From: Tridacna crocea
Taxonomy: Eukaryota > Mollusca > Bivalvia > Cardiida > Cardiidae
Reading direction: 5' to 3'
Assembly: GCA_943736015.1 (NCBI GenBank)
Contig: OX031060.1
Coordinates: 1,880,001-1,944,000 of the forward strand
Length of the DNA stretch: 64,000 nucleotides
Below are positions 37,473-48,663 of this stretch, one piece after another. The notes under the pieces are model-generated. The model was not told where the DNA came from. It did no database searches and saw only the letters and a list, made by a program, of their open reading frames with translations. Numbering within the stretch: position 1 is the first letter of the stretch; each line of letters begins with the position of its first letter. The position numbers were made by a program, and so were the translations under genes.

Positions 37473-39843
37473 CAGGGGCGTGGAAATATTCAAATTTTCT
37501 ACTTGTCCATGGACAAGTAAATCTATAAAATCTACTTGTCCGTCAGAGAAGCTTACTTGTCCAAAGCAAATGAATGAATGAATGAATAGTGTTTTAAGGC
37601 CCGTCGACAACTTAGGTCATATTGGGCACACTTACTTGGTAAACAATAATGTGAGGTGAAAATAACATACATGTCGAACAACACAAGACAAACATGATAA
37701 ATGAGGAATGGATGAAACACAAAATGATGCCCCTTTTGTCGCCTTTTACGACATGCATGCTGTCACTTTTGTTCCGCCAGATGAAATGGCAGATGTGACG
37801 ATCGCGGGACTGCAGTGGTTTATTCTTATACCCCCGATTAAACCACACGGGGTCCCACAGGCCAATTGATTCCCATTCCAAACCCTATTTACATCGAGAA
37901 AAAAATATAGGATTTGGAATAAGAACTACCCAGCCTGCTGCAATCCTACGAATTACGAGGAAAGCAGCCGTTTGTCTCTAATTTTAGTCGCCTTCTACGA
38001 CATGCCATAGAGAAAGGCCGAGGTCCTATTCTATACAGTAAAAAACAATTTTATATAGCATTCAAAGACCTAATTGAATGTAGTTTGTAGATAATTATCA
38101 TCTTTTCACTATTTGAATTTGCTTTGTTTGGCTTTTTAATGATGATTATGAAAAATCAGACTGACTTTCAAGGTACATCAATTTAAGAAAATAATGGCGC
38201 TGTACATAGGCAGAGTAAATAGAAAGGTGCAAGAATTTAATAATTGAGAAAGATTTAACAATTACACTATTGCTGCTTCAACCATGGCCAAATATCTCAG
38301 TGTTTGCACTTACAGCCCCTTATTAACGCTACTGTCATACATCCATGGGTGCCGAATGTAATACTTCTGCAGAACTGCTTACCAGCCGTCATAATGATAC
38401 AAGGGAATAATTATCTGTGGATTGGTTATTGTGTCTGGAGATGTAGAGTTTGCATGATGCGCAGTGATAATAATTTATGGTCTAGTTTTCAGACAACGGG
38501 AGATCGCCAATGTCCAACACTTCAGATTGAGACTCAGAAAGCGGATAGTTGATTACCTGCAGATCGATCTCCAAAGAATTTCACGCCGAAATTTCAAGCC
38601 GAAAGTAAAACGGCTGCGCTGGCTTTTATCATCTACAGTCCTTTTTACAAACTGTTTGTAATGTTTCCCGGTTCTTGACATGTTTTACCAATCTCCGAGC
38701 AGAGTTGTCGTTCGTTACCTTACATACATCTCTGCGATGGGCTAAATGACAAGAATCTTGTCAAACCGAGGAAAAGGTGTTTTGTTACTGTTTAGCTGTT
38801 TCATATGTAAAATTGTAAGTTAGACAAAGGAAATATGATTCCTGATACATTATAGGTGTGTACAAACTGAGGAATTTACCTGTATAAAATGGAACTATTT
38901 TTTTCGAGCCTCTTCACTTTTCAGAATCTTACGCCGATTTTAACAAAAATGGCTGCGCCCATGAATGATGACAACTGATTTGACACACCGCTGGATCTAA
39001 GTTTGTACGATTAAAAATCAAGTTATCGTCCTTTAAAGATATTTAGGCTTTTCAGAAAATCCCTCTTTTGTTTATTTCCTATCGCTAAGTCTGATTGGTC
39101 CCATGCTGTTTGAACAGCACACGAAACAATCGATATATGGTCTTTCTTTTACCGGCGTTTGTGTAGCCATTTTGAGTTATAGTCATGTGACAAAAATATG
39201 ACGTAATGACAGACTACTTTCTGAGCCCACTACAGAGGTGAATGTAATGATCCGGAGTGCAAGAGAGTGATGTTTTACATGGATACAACTTGTTTGGTTT
39301 TCTTTCAAATACTGCGACCGAGTAAGAATGTGTTCCAGTGTTAAATTGAGACAGCTTCTCTTTTGTCAACTGTAAGTTCTTGCAAACGACAAAAAAGAAT
39401 TTGATATTGAATGATAGAGATTGAATGACAACCGCATCTAGTCTATGTGCGGTGTAATCATGTGCAAAAAAAATAGGCTAACTCGATTCGCTTATTGTTG
39501 CCTCCATTAAACAAACCAAATGGAGCCAAGAAACCACAACATTTCGGCCGCACTGCAGCGCAGTAAAAAAAGCCTGCGTAGGGGATAAAGTCAGAGTCAG
39601 CCAAATATTCTGGCTTTTTTCTGATTCTAGATATCAGGGAATAGTTTATCATAATTCAATTTAAAAATGTTCTTGTTCTTGTAGAGAGAACATATCTGTT
39701 TCACAAGGATAATGTTATTTAATAATGATGTTTCTTTCAAATTACCCCTCGTTTTCTACTTGTCCGCGGACGAGTAGATTGCAAAAAGCCACTTGTCCGA
39801 TGTCAAATTTACCCGAGTTGGACAAAGGAATTCCACACCCCTG
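37473..39843 (+). mobile_element. 2.37-kb hAT-like element, non-autonomous
   Basis: Left end CAGGGGCGTGGAAATATTC and right end GGAATTCCACACCCCTG are inverted over about 13 bp. Subterminal TCTACTTGTCCATGGACAAG and CTACTTGTCCGCGGACGAG also mirror each other. CAATA precedes the left end (37468-37472) and follows the right (39844-39848), a possible 5-bp target duplication. Interior has (AATG)n, TCGCCTTTTACGACATGC and CGCCTTCTACGACATGCC words, and no transposase frame. The CAGGGG tip fits hAT. Confidence 0.65.
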
Positions 39844-40190
39844 CAATAATCGAGCATTGGTAAAGGGTATTTGTAGTAAAATACCAGTTTTGTTACCAGA
39901 TGTTTCATGGATTAAAATGATAAGGAAGTAAGGTAAATGGTCAGGTAAATTAAGGAAAGATGAAATTATCAGTAAGATCTACATAATCTGGATTCATCTA
40001 ATGATTCGAAGATTTTTTTTAAGCTTGTTTAGATATTTTTATGTTCGTTAATATTAATGGAGTATGCCAATATTTTTTAAAGGAGTCAAAGGTGTTGGGT
40101 ACAATGAAGTCACATATCAGGTGTGATAAACATGATTATGTACACTTGCCATTTACCAGCAATTAAACCTGTATAGTTCTTCAAAAGGAC
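39844..40190. other. Non-coding between hAT-like element and MITE remnants
   Basis: Unclassified AT-rich DNA. Confidence 0.35.
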
Positions 40191-40193
40191 ACT

Positions 40194-40305
40194 TTAACCC
40201 TTTAGTTTACCAATCAATCGCATGGTTTTACGAAGAATGAGACTTATATAAACATTGTAGGAAAAGGACTAAATGATTATAACCGGTTCTTTATTATGTA
40301 ATATT
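40194..40305 (+). mobile_element. MITE-A, decayed left part
   Basis: TTAACCCTTTAGTTTACCAA, GGTTTTACGAAGAATGAG, AACATTGTAGGAAAAGG. Confidence 0.55.
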
Positions 40306-40317
40306 AAAAGAAGAAAT

Positions 40318-40540
40318 CTAACTCTTTGAACTTGATGGATCCAAATAGTACCACCCTGTTGGAGATAGCTTTTGAAAATGTTTTTGAAAAAAAGGGCGAG
40401 GCTGCTTATATAACTAGCATTTTCTCATTTTCCCACATTTTTTTTTTCCACCCTTTCAGTTCGATAAATAAATACGTCTTTACCAAATATTAATTTGGTG
40501 TATGCAGATATATACAATTTTGAAGAGACTATGAGTTCAC
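40318..40540 (+). mobile_element. MITE-A, strongly decayed
   Basis: TAACTCTTTGAACTTG, GCTTTTGAAAATG, AACTAGCATTTTCTCATTTT and CCCACATTTTT keep the family order. Confidence 0.45.
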
Positions 40541-41574
40541 ATATAGCATTATTTGCATTTTCTCTTGCTCTCTCTTTCTCTCATTTTCATTGCACAGTCT
40601 TCTTCTATGTTTTCTGAGACGTTTTCTTCACGATCTCGAACTTCAACCACTAAGAAGAAGTAACCATTGTGGGAAAAGGTGCAAAATCAAATAACCAATT
40701 TGGTCTTCTTTTTGCACGTGTTTTCTCACCTTTTCAAACAATTTTGAAAGTTTCTTCAGATGGCTTATGTGAAATTTTCGACTTACAAGCTATTCTACGG
40801 AGGCATTTTTGTATTGCTGAAACATTGTGGACAAATGATGTCACTGACTTTTCCAATCATTACTCTAAGTGCTAAACTCTTTTGGCGTCAAAACTGTACA
40901 GAGGACTTCATCGAGGACTCATTAAAATTCTGAGAAGATTTTTTTCTGAAAGGTTTGATAGTGTAAATCCAAGTTCAGAAACTACATTTTTTTTGCATAT
41001 TGATCTTGTTCTTTACCACCCGTTTCGATTCTAGTGTTAAATGAATTAAGGGTTCAATATTGAATATTGCAAAATTATGTTACAGTAATTTTACCATTGT
41101 GAAAATCACACCTTTCTTGCTCTCTTTGTTCAGGAAATTTGCCTTTTCATCAGGTGTGAAAATTTGATCAATTCTGTGTTCATTTTATCAGAGACATACG
41201 ATACACATTATACTCTTATTTTATGTCTCTGATTTTATCACCTCCTTCCATTTAACAAATATCTAATCCAATCAAACACTGATTCATAGACCGTTCTTAC
41301 ACAAAACAACATCAAACATCAACTCAAAAGTTGAATGCAAGTGAAGGCTACCCAAAGAATTGAAGAGAGCAAAAATTAATCCTACCAATGATTTTTTAGT
41401 TGAATACAATTTTTTGATGGTTCATAAATGTTTTCCTTACGATTTTTACATCGAATACAACATACACTGCATGAGAAAACACACAGAAAAAAATCATCAA
41501 ATCTACATCACAGTAACGGCATAGAAATAAAAGTTGACAGAATGCTGGTAAACTAACATTATATCTATTAGTGG
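40541..41574. other. Non-coding; small hairpin near 41188
   Basis: ATTGTGGGAAAAGGTGC near 40669 may be a last MITE trace. ATCAGAGACATA and TATGTCTCTGAT (41188-41232) are inverted around 21 bp. No gene. Confidence 0.4.
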
Positions 41575-41700
41575 GGGTATGAGTTCTCCAGAGAACTCGT
41601 ACCCAGGGTACGACTTCTCTGGAGAACTCGTACCCTTGAGATTGGGATACGAGTTGTCCAGGGTACGAGTTCTCCTGATACCTCCCGATAGCAATGCATC
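41575..41700 (-). repeat. GAACTCGTACCC inverted array, right
   Basis: GAGTTCTCCAGAGAACTCGT, AGGGTACGACTTCTCTGG, GATTGGGATACGAGTTGTCC and CTCCCGATAGCAATGCATC. The order is that of 37199-37370 read on the other strand. Confidence 0.8.
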
Positions 41701-42624
41701 GATTGCTTTGTCCGACATCAATAACAGTCGCCGATATTTTGTTCAACAATCGATACTTTCGAAAGTCGACACTAGAAATTATTGCTAGCTTGTTAGATCT
41801 AATATGCTGTTTGTGGTTCTTTTTTGAAAGAATAAAATAGTGAATAAAGACGAATTCAACGTTGAGTAGGGCCTACTTTCATTGTTACTATAAGGCATGC
41901 TCGATTTTAGTCTTTGGTATACCTACCCCTTTTGGACATTACAGATCGATTCCATATGTTCGAGAAGGCATTAAAAAATATCTTATCCTTTTCACGTGTG
42001 TTAACTATTGTCTTAATTTTGAGATAATTTTCATATTAACGTACTCAATAGCTTGAATAATCGGCAAATGATTGGAAATGTTATTTATTGTCCATGGTCG
42101 ATTTTGCCTGACTTTTTCGTACTTACTAATCGAGCGCGACCATATAAGTATTTATGTCGTCTGTCGTGGCTGCTAGTTTTGAGATCGTGCAGTTGGAAAA
42201 GCAAATGTTTGAGCCCATTTTGGATTTCTTAAAGTGGGAGATACTGCTGATAAAAAGCAAGTAGCATGTAGATTATATTATTTGATACTGAAACACGATG
42301 GGAACACGACAACTTTGCGTAACAAACATCCGACATTCGCTGTCGAGCCCCGGACACCGGGTATTCAGGAAGATATCTTATGAATTCGGGTGCACAAACT
42401 GCGCCACTCTAAGCTTTATCTTGGAACAAAAATATATATAGATGATAATACAAAAGGAAAAATAAATGCATAAGTCTTTTTCCACCAATCTTTATCAAAA
42501 TTATGTTTACACTAATTTTAAACTTTCATAACTTAATAATGGGACCCCTGATTTTTTTCAGGTTGCATTCAGTGGACCCCCGTTTTTCGAAAACTCTGTA
42601 AAAGTTAGTCTGGCCGTACATTGA
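41701..42624. other. Non-coding, no feature seen
   Basis: Right after the array, CAATCGATACTTTCGAAAG resembles the outer part of the inverted structure. Further on, nothing recognised. Confidence 0.35.
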
Positions 42625-42750
42625 TTTTCTCTCTTTCTGACATATACCTACTATTTTTTTGTTTGTTATTTCATTCTTACTGTTTTCTTGTATTTTATTG
42701 TATAATGCTCGTCATTTTGGCGGAAAAACAATAAAATAATAATAATAGGT
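42625..42750 (+). repeat. (TAA)n-tailed repeat, partner of 12455-12605
   Basis: TGACATATACCTACTATTTT, AATGCTCGTCATTTTGGCGG, AAAAACAATAAAATAATAAT. Confidence 0.65.
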
Positions 42751-42883
42751 TAATTTAATATAATACGCGAGTGATGGGGGTGTAGGGTATTGTTGAATAA
42801 AAAGAGATTGAAAATAAACTAATCAAAGAAATTGATTTCTTGGAAGATCAAAAGTGAAATGCCATGATTACTCATTGTAACCC

Positions 42884-43112
42884 TTAACCCTTTACCCCAT
42901 AAGGAATTTCTGTGGTATCTCTAATTGACCCTAAATAACAGCAAGGATGAAGCTGTTTCTTATGTGTATATGGCACCTTTTGATAGCATAGAAAACATTG
43001 TGGCAAAAGGTGAAATTGCTCATCCTGAGAAATTTCACCTTTTGCCACAATGTTTTCCAAAAGCTCTTACAAACAATGCGTAGAAATGAGTATCTGTGGA
43101 GTAAAGGGTTAA
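42884..43112 (-). mobile_element. MITE-B, intact 229 bp
   Basis: TTAACCCTTTACCCCATAAG to GGAGTAAAGGGTTAA. Inner hairpin decayed (GCTCATCCTGAGAAATTTC). Confidence 0.94.
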
Positions 43113-43348
43113 AGTTCACCCAAGATGGCTGATCATGATTTTCTTCAAGGGTAGATCAAGACTGTCCAATCATTAATGAATTCAGTCTGATTGTGGGCCC
43201 ATTTTGTGGCCAAAAACTGCAGGATAGATACAAAACTTGAACCATTTTGTGGATTGACAGAAAGATATTTTTCTTTTCATATAACCACGATTATACCTAT
43301 GCACTGAAAACAAAGAATTGCTGGAAAGGACAACAAATTTTTCTCTTT
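43113..43348. other. Non-coding spacer
   Basis: Nothing recognised. Confidence 0.35.
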
Positions 43349-43398
43349 TCCTTTTGAAAACATTGAGCTTGTAACCAGCATTTTTTCCTTTTCCCCCG
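43349..43398 (+). mobile_element. MITE-A, hairpin fragment
   Basis: CCTTTTGAAAACATTG joined to AGCTTGTAACCAGCATTTTT and CCTTTTCCC; most of the left arm is gone and no flanks remain. Confidence 0.55.
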
Positions 43399-43492
43399 TT
43401 GCATGTGCATGGCATATTTGAAGATTTGACCTGTCTGTTATGATGCATCGCTACTCCCAATATTGGGGGAATTGTAGTTATATAGGCTGATA

Positions 43493-43721
43493 TTAACCCA
43501 TTACCAAACGACAATATTTTAGACTGGTCCAAATTGAAAGCATGTGCAGACGACAAAATAAATGTGACTTAAAATTTGAAATTTGTTTGGTAAAGGGTAG
43601 AAAACATTGTGGGAAAGGGAGAAAATGCTGGTTACCAGCATTTTCTCCTTTTCCCACAATGTTTTCTATAGTCTTCTTTCTCAGAGGCGTCAAAAGTAGG
43701 GATTGTGTGGTAATGGGTTAA
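43493..43721 (-). mobile_element. MITE-A, intact 229 bp
   Basis: TTAACCCATTACCAAACGAC to GGTAATGGGTTAA. Left arm GGGAAAGGGAG is one base different from the right. Confidence 0.94.
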
Positions 43722-44030
43722 AAGTAGCAATGGAGAAAATGGTTATTGTCAATATGTTTGAGGAGGAATCAGGCCTATTTTAGCTCCAGATTTCTCTAAA
43801 CTAGTAATTTATACTGGCAACAATTATTTGAAAGAACACAATTCATTACTGCAAATCTTTGTATAATTGGTTCCTAAAAATAATTAAACATGGTAAACCA
43901 AGTTCATGTTCATTACCCAAGCCTGTTGGGCCTGTTTTAATAAATGGCCTGCACATGGGTTACATGCTAGCTGATCGTAGCTGAATGAATCGCAACAGGT
44001 AGTGTTTTATTGAGTAAACATTTTATTTAA
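43722..44030. other. Non-coding, no feature seen
   Basis: Unclassified. Confidence 0.35.
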
Positions 44031-44035
44031 TTTGA

Positions 44036-44142
44036 GATTCAAAGTAATGGTTGTTGTTTCGAAAAACTACACCCCTTCTGTACCCAGAAATTCAAAGTAA
44101 TGGTTGTGTTTCGAAAAACTACACCCCTTCTGTACCCAGAAT
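44036..44142 (+). repeat. Tandem duplication, about 52 bp
   Basis: ATTCAAAGTAATGGTTGT and GAAAAACTACACCCCTTCTG occur twice in a row, differing by a TTG. Confidence 0.92.
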
Positions 44143-44195
44143 GCCCATATAAGATAGATGTATATTTGTATCATGCTATCTAGCCGGAGATAATG

Positions 44196-44321
44196 CCTTT
44201 TCCCTCAATATTTCTACCCTGCTGGAAACAAATTTCAATCTTTGAGTTACATTTATTTTGTCGTTTGCAGGTGCTTTGAATATGGACCAGTCTAAAATTT
44301 TGTCATTTGGCAAAGAGTTAA
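44196..44321 (+). mobile_element. MITE-A, left part missing
   Basis: Starts in the right arm (CCTTTTCCCTCAATATTTC) and runs to TTTGGCAAAGAGTTAA. Confidence 0.85.
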
Positions 44322-44426
44322 AGCTGTCTAGGTGTTAAAGATAATGCTGGAGATAATGCCTGATAGTATTAGTTTAGCTTTGTGCCAGTTGTCTCCCTTG
44401 AAACTTGGAATGGTTTACCAACTGGT

Positions 44427-44653
44427 TTAACTCTTTCCCAAACAATCCAGGGTTTTCATGACCTTCACAAAGATGTCTTTTGAAAACATGGTGGGAAAAG
44501 GAGAAAATGCTGATAATCAACATTTTCTCCTTTCCCAAATTATTTTCTAAACATCCCAAAACAAATTTAATCTTCTCTTTCACATTAATTTTGTTGTCTG
44601 CAAATGGTTTGAATTTGGACCAGTCTGAAATGTGTTGTCTGGTGACGAGTTCA
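44427..44653 (+). mobile_element. MITE-A, 227 bp
   Basis: TTAACTCTTTCCCAAACAAT; loop GCTGATAATCAAC; right end GGTGACGAGTTCA. Confidence 0.88.
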
Positions 44654-44670
44654 GTACAGTTTCATTAACC

Positions 44671-44703
44671 CCTCAAATCTTTACCAGACAATCCAGACTT
44701 TGA
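44671..44703 (+). mobile_element. MITE-A, left tip only
   Basis: CTCAAATCTTTACCAGACAA and TCCAGACTTTGACA, then the next copy takes over. Confidence 0.6.
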
Positions 44704-44927
44704 CATCTCTACCAAACAACAAAATTTTGGACTGGTCCAAATTGAAAGCATTTGCAGACGAAAAAATAACCATAGCTCAAAAAGTGAAACTTGTTCCCAA
44801 CAGGGTAGAACATTGTGGGAAAAGGAGAAAATGCTGGTTACCAGCATTTTCTCCTCTTCCCACAATGTTTTCAAAAGGCTTCTATCTCTGGGTCGTAAAA
44901 ACCAGGGATTGTTTGGTAAAGGGTTAA
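44704..44927 (-). mobile_element. MITE-A, left TTAA lost
   Basis: ATCTCTACCAAACAAC; complete hairpin; short flank CTCTGGGTCGTAAAAACC; right GGTAAAGGGTTAA. Confidence 0.9.
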
Positions 44928-45383
44928 TAGGGGTCATTTTGATAATTAAAGAAAAAACTCATTTCATTTTCACAATGAGAAAACATGCTTTTCCACAGGC
45001 AGTTGGTTTTGTCAGTGTTACAATGAAATATTCAAGTATCCAAAAGATAGTGTACCGGTATTTGAAACATATTGACCACTTCTTGATATCAAAACAGATT
45101 TTCTGAATTTAAAAGGGGGAGGGGGGGATATGATGACCCGTAGCAAAGTTTGAGTGGTATATGTAACAAAGTAACAGACAGTTTAGAGCATATTTGCACA
45201 CTCTGGCTTTGTATATGGTTGCTTTCCCACATACCCATTGTCGAAACAAACTAAAGGTTTGTTTGATGGAGTTAGCGATTTTATATAATGTATATTTCCA
45301 TCTGTTACCTTTGGGTTATGGTAATGGTTTTACCTGGTAACCCTTACTATGCTTATCACAGCATGAGTTGCTCTGAATCTGTA
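44928..45383. other. Non-coding, no feature seen
   Basis: Contains GGGGGAGGGGGGG near 45115. Otherwise unclassified. Confidence 0.35.
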
Positions 45384-45445
45384 ATGTAGAACATAGGTTA
45401 AGATCAGACTTCACAAGGTACAAACTGATTTACAAACTACACTGT
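45384..45445. repeat. GATCAGACTGCACA hairpin, decayed
   Basis: TGTAGAACATAGGTTAAGATCA and TGATTTACAAACTACACTG flank a disturbed centre. Confidence 0.5.
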
Positions 45446-45615
45446 GAGCTTTCCCCCACCCTTCCCCCATTTTGACATTTTTTTTCTGAGCTGTGATATT
45501 CTTTTCCTACTGGAAATGTCAGTTTCTCTTTTTGCTTCAATCTTTTCATGTCCCAATTTCCAAATTAAGTCTGTACCAAACAATCCTGTTTTGATGAAGC
45601 TGATGTGGAAAGCCT

Positions 45616-45835
45616 TTAACTCTTTACCAATCAACAATATTTTAGACTGGTCCAAATCGAAATCATTTGCAGACAACAAAATAAAAGTGACTGAAAATTT
45701 AAGATTTGTTTCGTGAAGGGTAGAAAACATTGTGAGAAAGGAGAAAATGCAGCATTTTCTCCTTTTCCGACAATTTTTGCCAAGGGCTTCTTTCTCAGGG
45801 TCGTCAAAAGTAGGAATTGTGTGGTAAAGGGTTAA
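45616..45835 (-). mobile_element. MITE-A, hairpin centre deleted symmetrically
   Basis: GAGAAAATGCAGCATTTTCTC: nine central bases are gone but the palindrome is kept. TTAA at both ends, 220 bp. Confidence 0.92.
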
Positions 45836-45894
45836 AAGCTTCCACACTGGCCACAAATAAATGGCCACACAGGTAAATATTGAGTGTTACCACC

Positions 45895-46123
45895 TTAATC
45901 CATTACCACACAATCCCTACTTTTTATGACCCTGAGAAAGAAGCCTTTAGCAATCAATGTTGGAAAAGGAGAAAATGCTAGTAACCACCATTTTCTCCTT
46001 TTCCCACAACTTTTTCTATCCTTCACAAAACAAATTTTAAATTTTTAATCACTTTTATTTTGTTGTCTGCAAATGCTTTCAAATTGGATATGCCTAAAGT
46101 ATCATCATTTGGTAATGAGTTAA
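45895..46123 (+). mobile_element. MITE-A, intact 229 bp
   Basis: TTAATCCATTACCACACAAT to GGTAATGAGTTAA. Stem partly decayed (AATCAATGTTGG). Confidence 0.92.
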
Positions 46124-46403
46124 CTGCATTTGAATTTTATCATACCATTTAAAAGCATGGAAATTATTCTGAAGACAAAAATCTGTCATTGTACGGTCAG
46201 CGCAAGTTTAAGTCACTGATAGAGAAATTAGGTAGCTGTGTTTACTTTTTGCCTGATTTTAAAATTCCTGCCAGCGACTAACATACTGTATGGCTGGACA
46301 TACATGATAATCCACCATCTCCACAAGATTTTCCATAATTTTAAATGGTATAATTTGATTTTATTATGGCACCTTCTGTGGTATTTTGGCCTTTACCAGG
46401 CCT
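46124..46403. other. Non-coding spacer
   Basis: Nothing recognised. Confidence 0.35.
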
Positions 46404-46632
46404 TTAACTCTTTACCAAATGACAATATTTTGGACTGGTCCAAATTGAAAGCATTTGCAGACGACAAAATAAAAGTGACTGGAAATTTTAAATTTGTTTT
46501 GTGAAGGGTAGAAAACAATGTGGGAAAAGTAGAAAATGCTGGTAACCAGCATTTTCTCCTTTTCCCACATTGTTTTCTATAGGCTTCTATCTCAGGGTCG
46601 TTAAAACCAGGGATTGTTTTGGAAAGGGTTAA
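46404..46632 (-). mobile_element. MITE-A, intact 229 bp
   Basis: TTAACTCTTTACCAAATGAC to GGAAAGGGTTAA. Loop GGTAACC although in minus orientation. Confidence 0.93.
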
Positions 46633-46737
46633 AAGGCATTTTAAGGGTTAAACAATTTAAGATTTTATTTTTGTTATCAGATTTCACTTTAACTTGTCTT
46701 CTCTTGGAGCTTGTGATGAGCTCACAATTTTAGTGAA

Positions 46738-46850
46738 CATTTTACTATACAATCCTATGGTTTTTTTAAGGTTGTGAAGCAAGGGTTTTAAAAACTATGA
46801 AAAACAGAGAAAATGCTGGTTATTTTCCAGTAAAAACCATTATTATGAGC
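46738..46850 (+). mobile_element. MITE-A, decayed left part
   Basis: TTTTACTATACAATCC and CAGAGAAAATGCTGGTTA only. Confidence 0.4.
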
Positions 46851-46929
46851 CTTATGGAAATTGGTTTTGTGCACTTCCTTTCAACAATGGACTAGTAGTT
46901 CAACTTGCTTGTCATGTAAAGATAGGGTG

Positions 46930-47536
46930 AGTTTTAACAAAGAAGAATGCTTTTGCAAAAAAATTTGTCGGGGAAAAGGAGAAAATGCTGATTAGCAGCA
47001 TTTTCTCTTTTTTCCCACAATGATTTCCATCAAACCAGAAAGTAATTACAGCTGTTGTGTCACATCCATGTTATCGTCTGTCAATGCTGTCTATCTGGAC
47101 ATGTTCATCTTCGCGAGCCAAGTTTACGATCACTACGTGGATCTTACCTTGGCTGATTGAGCCTGATATGGAGATTCCTGTGATGCGCCCTCTATTGAAT
47201 GCTGGTTATTACCCCCCTTTACGTCATATTTCTAAAAGCAAATGAAATATCGTTTTACAAACCGCTTACGAATACATATGAAGCGATAAGCAGACATCCA
47301 CACGGGTTTCCATGCTTACCTTCTACTGGAAAGGTAGCCCCTTATTTTTATCAAAGATGAAATGCTACGAGCAATTTCATTCGTTGAAGCTAGAGCTGGC
47401 TGCATCCAATGAAAAAGCGTATCGGGTGAACGTAAAAATCAAGCTCGATCCGCCAAGGGTATAGTAGCGTAGTGAATCGTCGGCCTTGGCTTGCGAAGAT
47501 TGAACAAATCTAACATGTCATTTGGTAATGGGCTAA
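46930..47536 (+). mobile_element. MITE-A split by a long-TIR element
   Basis: 46930-47106: GAGTTTTAACAAAGAAG, hairpin GGGAAAAGGAGAAAATGC, long flank to TCTATCTGGACATGTTC. 47502-47536: GAACAAATCTAACATGTC and GGTAATGGGCTAA complete the right end. Confidence 0.85.
47107..47501. mobile_element. ATCTTCGC long-TIR element, copy 2
   Basis: Left ATCTTCGCGAGCCAAG, right CTTGGCTTGCGAAGAT; inner TTACGATCACTACG and CGTAGTGAATCGTCGG continue the inverted ends to about 33 bp. Flanks GGACATGTTC and GAACAAATC both descend from the host motif GGACAAGTC, so a 9-bp target duplication is likely. Longer than copy 1 by a stretch around TTCATTCGTTGAAGCTAGAG. Confidence 0.85.
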
Positions 47537-47763
47537 CTCTTCACCAAACAACAAGAAATTAGACTGGTCCAAATTGAAAGCATTTGCAGACAACAAATTA
47601 AATGTAATTGAAATAATGATTTTTGTTTTGGATGGGGAAGAAAACACTGAGGGAAAAGGAAAAAAATGCTGGTTACCAGCATTTTTTTCCTTTTCCCACA
47701 ATGTTTTCAAAAGGCTTCTTATACTGGGGTGTTACAAGTTGTCATTGTGTGGTAATGGGTTAA
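47533..47763 (-). mobile_element. MITE-A, 231 bp, shares CTAA
   Basis: CTAACTCTTCACCAAACAAC to GGTAATGGGTTAA. Stem GGAAAAAAATGC and GCATTTTTTTCC: a G-to-A change in one arm is met by C-to-T in the other. Confidence 0.93.
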
Positions 47764-47879
47764 ATGCTCGATAGTTGTATAGTACAGGCTCTTTTTCCCA
47801 CAATCCCTTCTAGACAGTCAAATGCAGGACAGTTAAAATTGTATTTGTTGTATAGTCCTAGGCTATTATGCATGTCGAG

Positions 47880-48107
47880 TTAACCCAATACCACATAATC
47901 CCAACTTTTGACTTCTCTGAGAAAGAAGCCTTTGAAAACATTGTGGAAAAAGGAGAAAATGCTGGTAACCAGCATTTTCTTCTTTTCTCACAATGTTTTC
48001 TACCCTTTCCAAATCAAATTTCAATTTTTGATTCACATTTATTTTGTCGTCTGCAAATACTTTCAATTTGGACTTATCCAAAACTTTGTGGTTTGGTAAA
48101 GAGTTAA
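47880..48107 (+). mobile_element. MITE-A, 228 bp
   Basis: TTAACCCAATACCACATAAT to GGTAAAGAGTTAA. Left arm GTGGAAAAAGG, right CTTCTTTTCTCAC, several unmatched changes. Confidence 0.92.
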
Positions 48108-48363
48108 AAGAATAAAAACTGTGGTAACATCTTGCAAATAAAAAAAAAACATTTTGAGAGAAAATATTATTGATCAAGTTTGTTTATTTCTCTCCTTTAT
48201 CGAAACAGCATGGTGATGAAATGTGTTTTAAACGGAAATTAACTCAGTAACCTGTTTTTGGAGATGATTAGCATTTTGACAGAAACATTTAAATGGAAAT
48301 GAGTTGTAAACACTACTACAAGGTAGGGAATTTAGAATTGCATCATATCATTATTCCATTTTA
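48108..48363. other. Non-coding spacer
   Basis: Nothing recognised. Confidence 0.35.
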
Positions 48364-48450
48364 GAATAATTAGACCAAATATTCCAAAATTTCATAACCC
48401 TGAAAAGAAATGGGTTAGAAAACATTCATGGAAAAGGAGAAGATTGAGCC
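48364..48450 (+). mobile_element. MITE-A, decayed left part
   Basis: ATTCCAAAATTTCATAACCC and AAACATTCATGGAAAAGGAG. Confidence 0.5.
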
Positions 48451-48469
48451 TACCAGTATTTTTAGCATC

Positions 48470-48565
48470 ACTGGCTGAGCAGGCTTATATCAATGGCCCA
48501 GTGTCTGTCATGCGTGCGCCCGTCAGTCTGGTCTTGTGTTAACTTTTATTTTAAACATCTCTGAA
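48470..48565 (+). mobile_element. Tandem-core element, head fragment
   Basis: GGCTGAGCAGGCTTATATCA, then GTCTGTCATGCGTGCGCCCG, resembles the head of 24916 and 57806 types; too short to assign. Confidence 0.4.
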
Positions 48566-48566
48566 A

Positions 48567-48663
48567 CTGCTGGTTACCATCATTTTCTTCTTTTCTCTCA
48601 ATGTTTTCAAAAGGCTAATCCCTCAGAGTCATAAAAAGTTGTGATTTTGCGGTAAAGGGTTAA
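48567..48663 (-). mobile_element. MITE-A, right part
   Basis: Begins at the loop GCTGGTTACCATC and runs through the short flank to GGTAAAGGGTTAA. Confidence 0.82.

Noticed and set aside
41188-41232. Small inverted repeat as an element or terminator
   Set aside because: 12-bp arms with a 21-bp loop in AT-rich DNA are within chance expectation, and a bacterial-type terminator has no meaning here.
45437-45868. 143-residue open frame on the minus strand
   Set aside because: Half lies in a MITE-A; the remainder is low in complexity (Lys/Glu rich) with no start or splice support.
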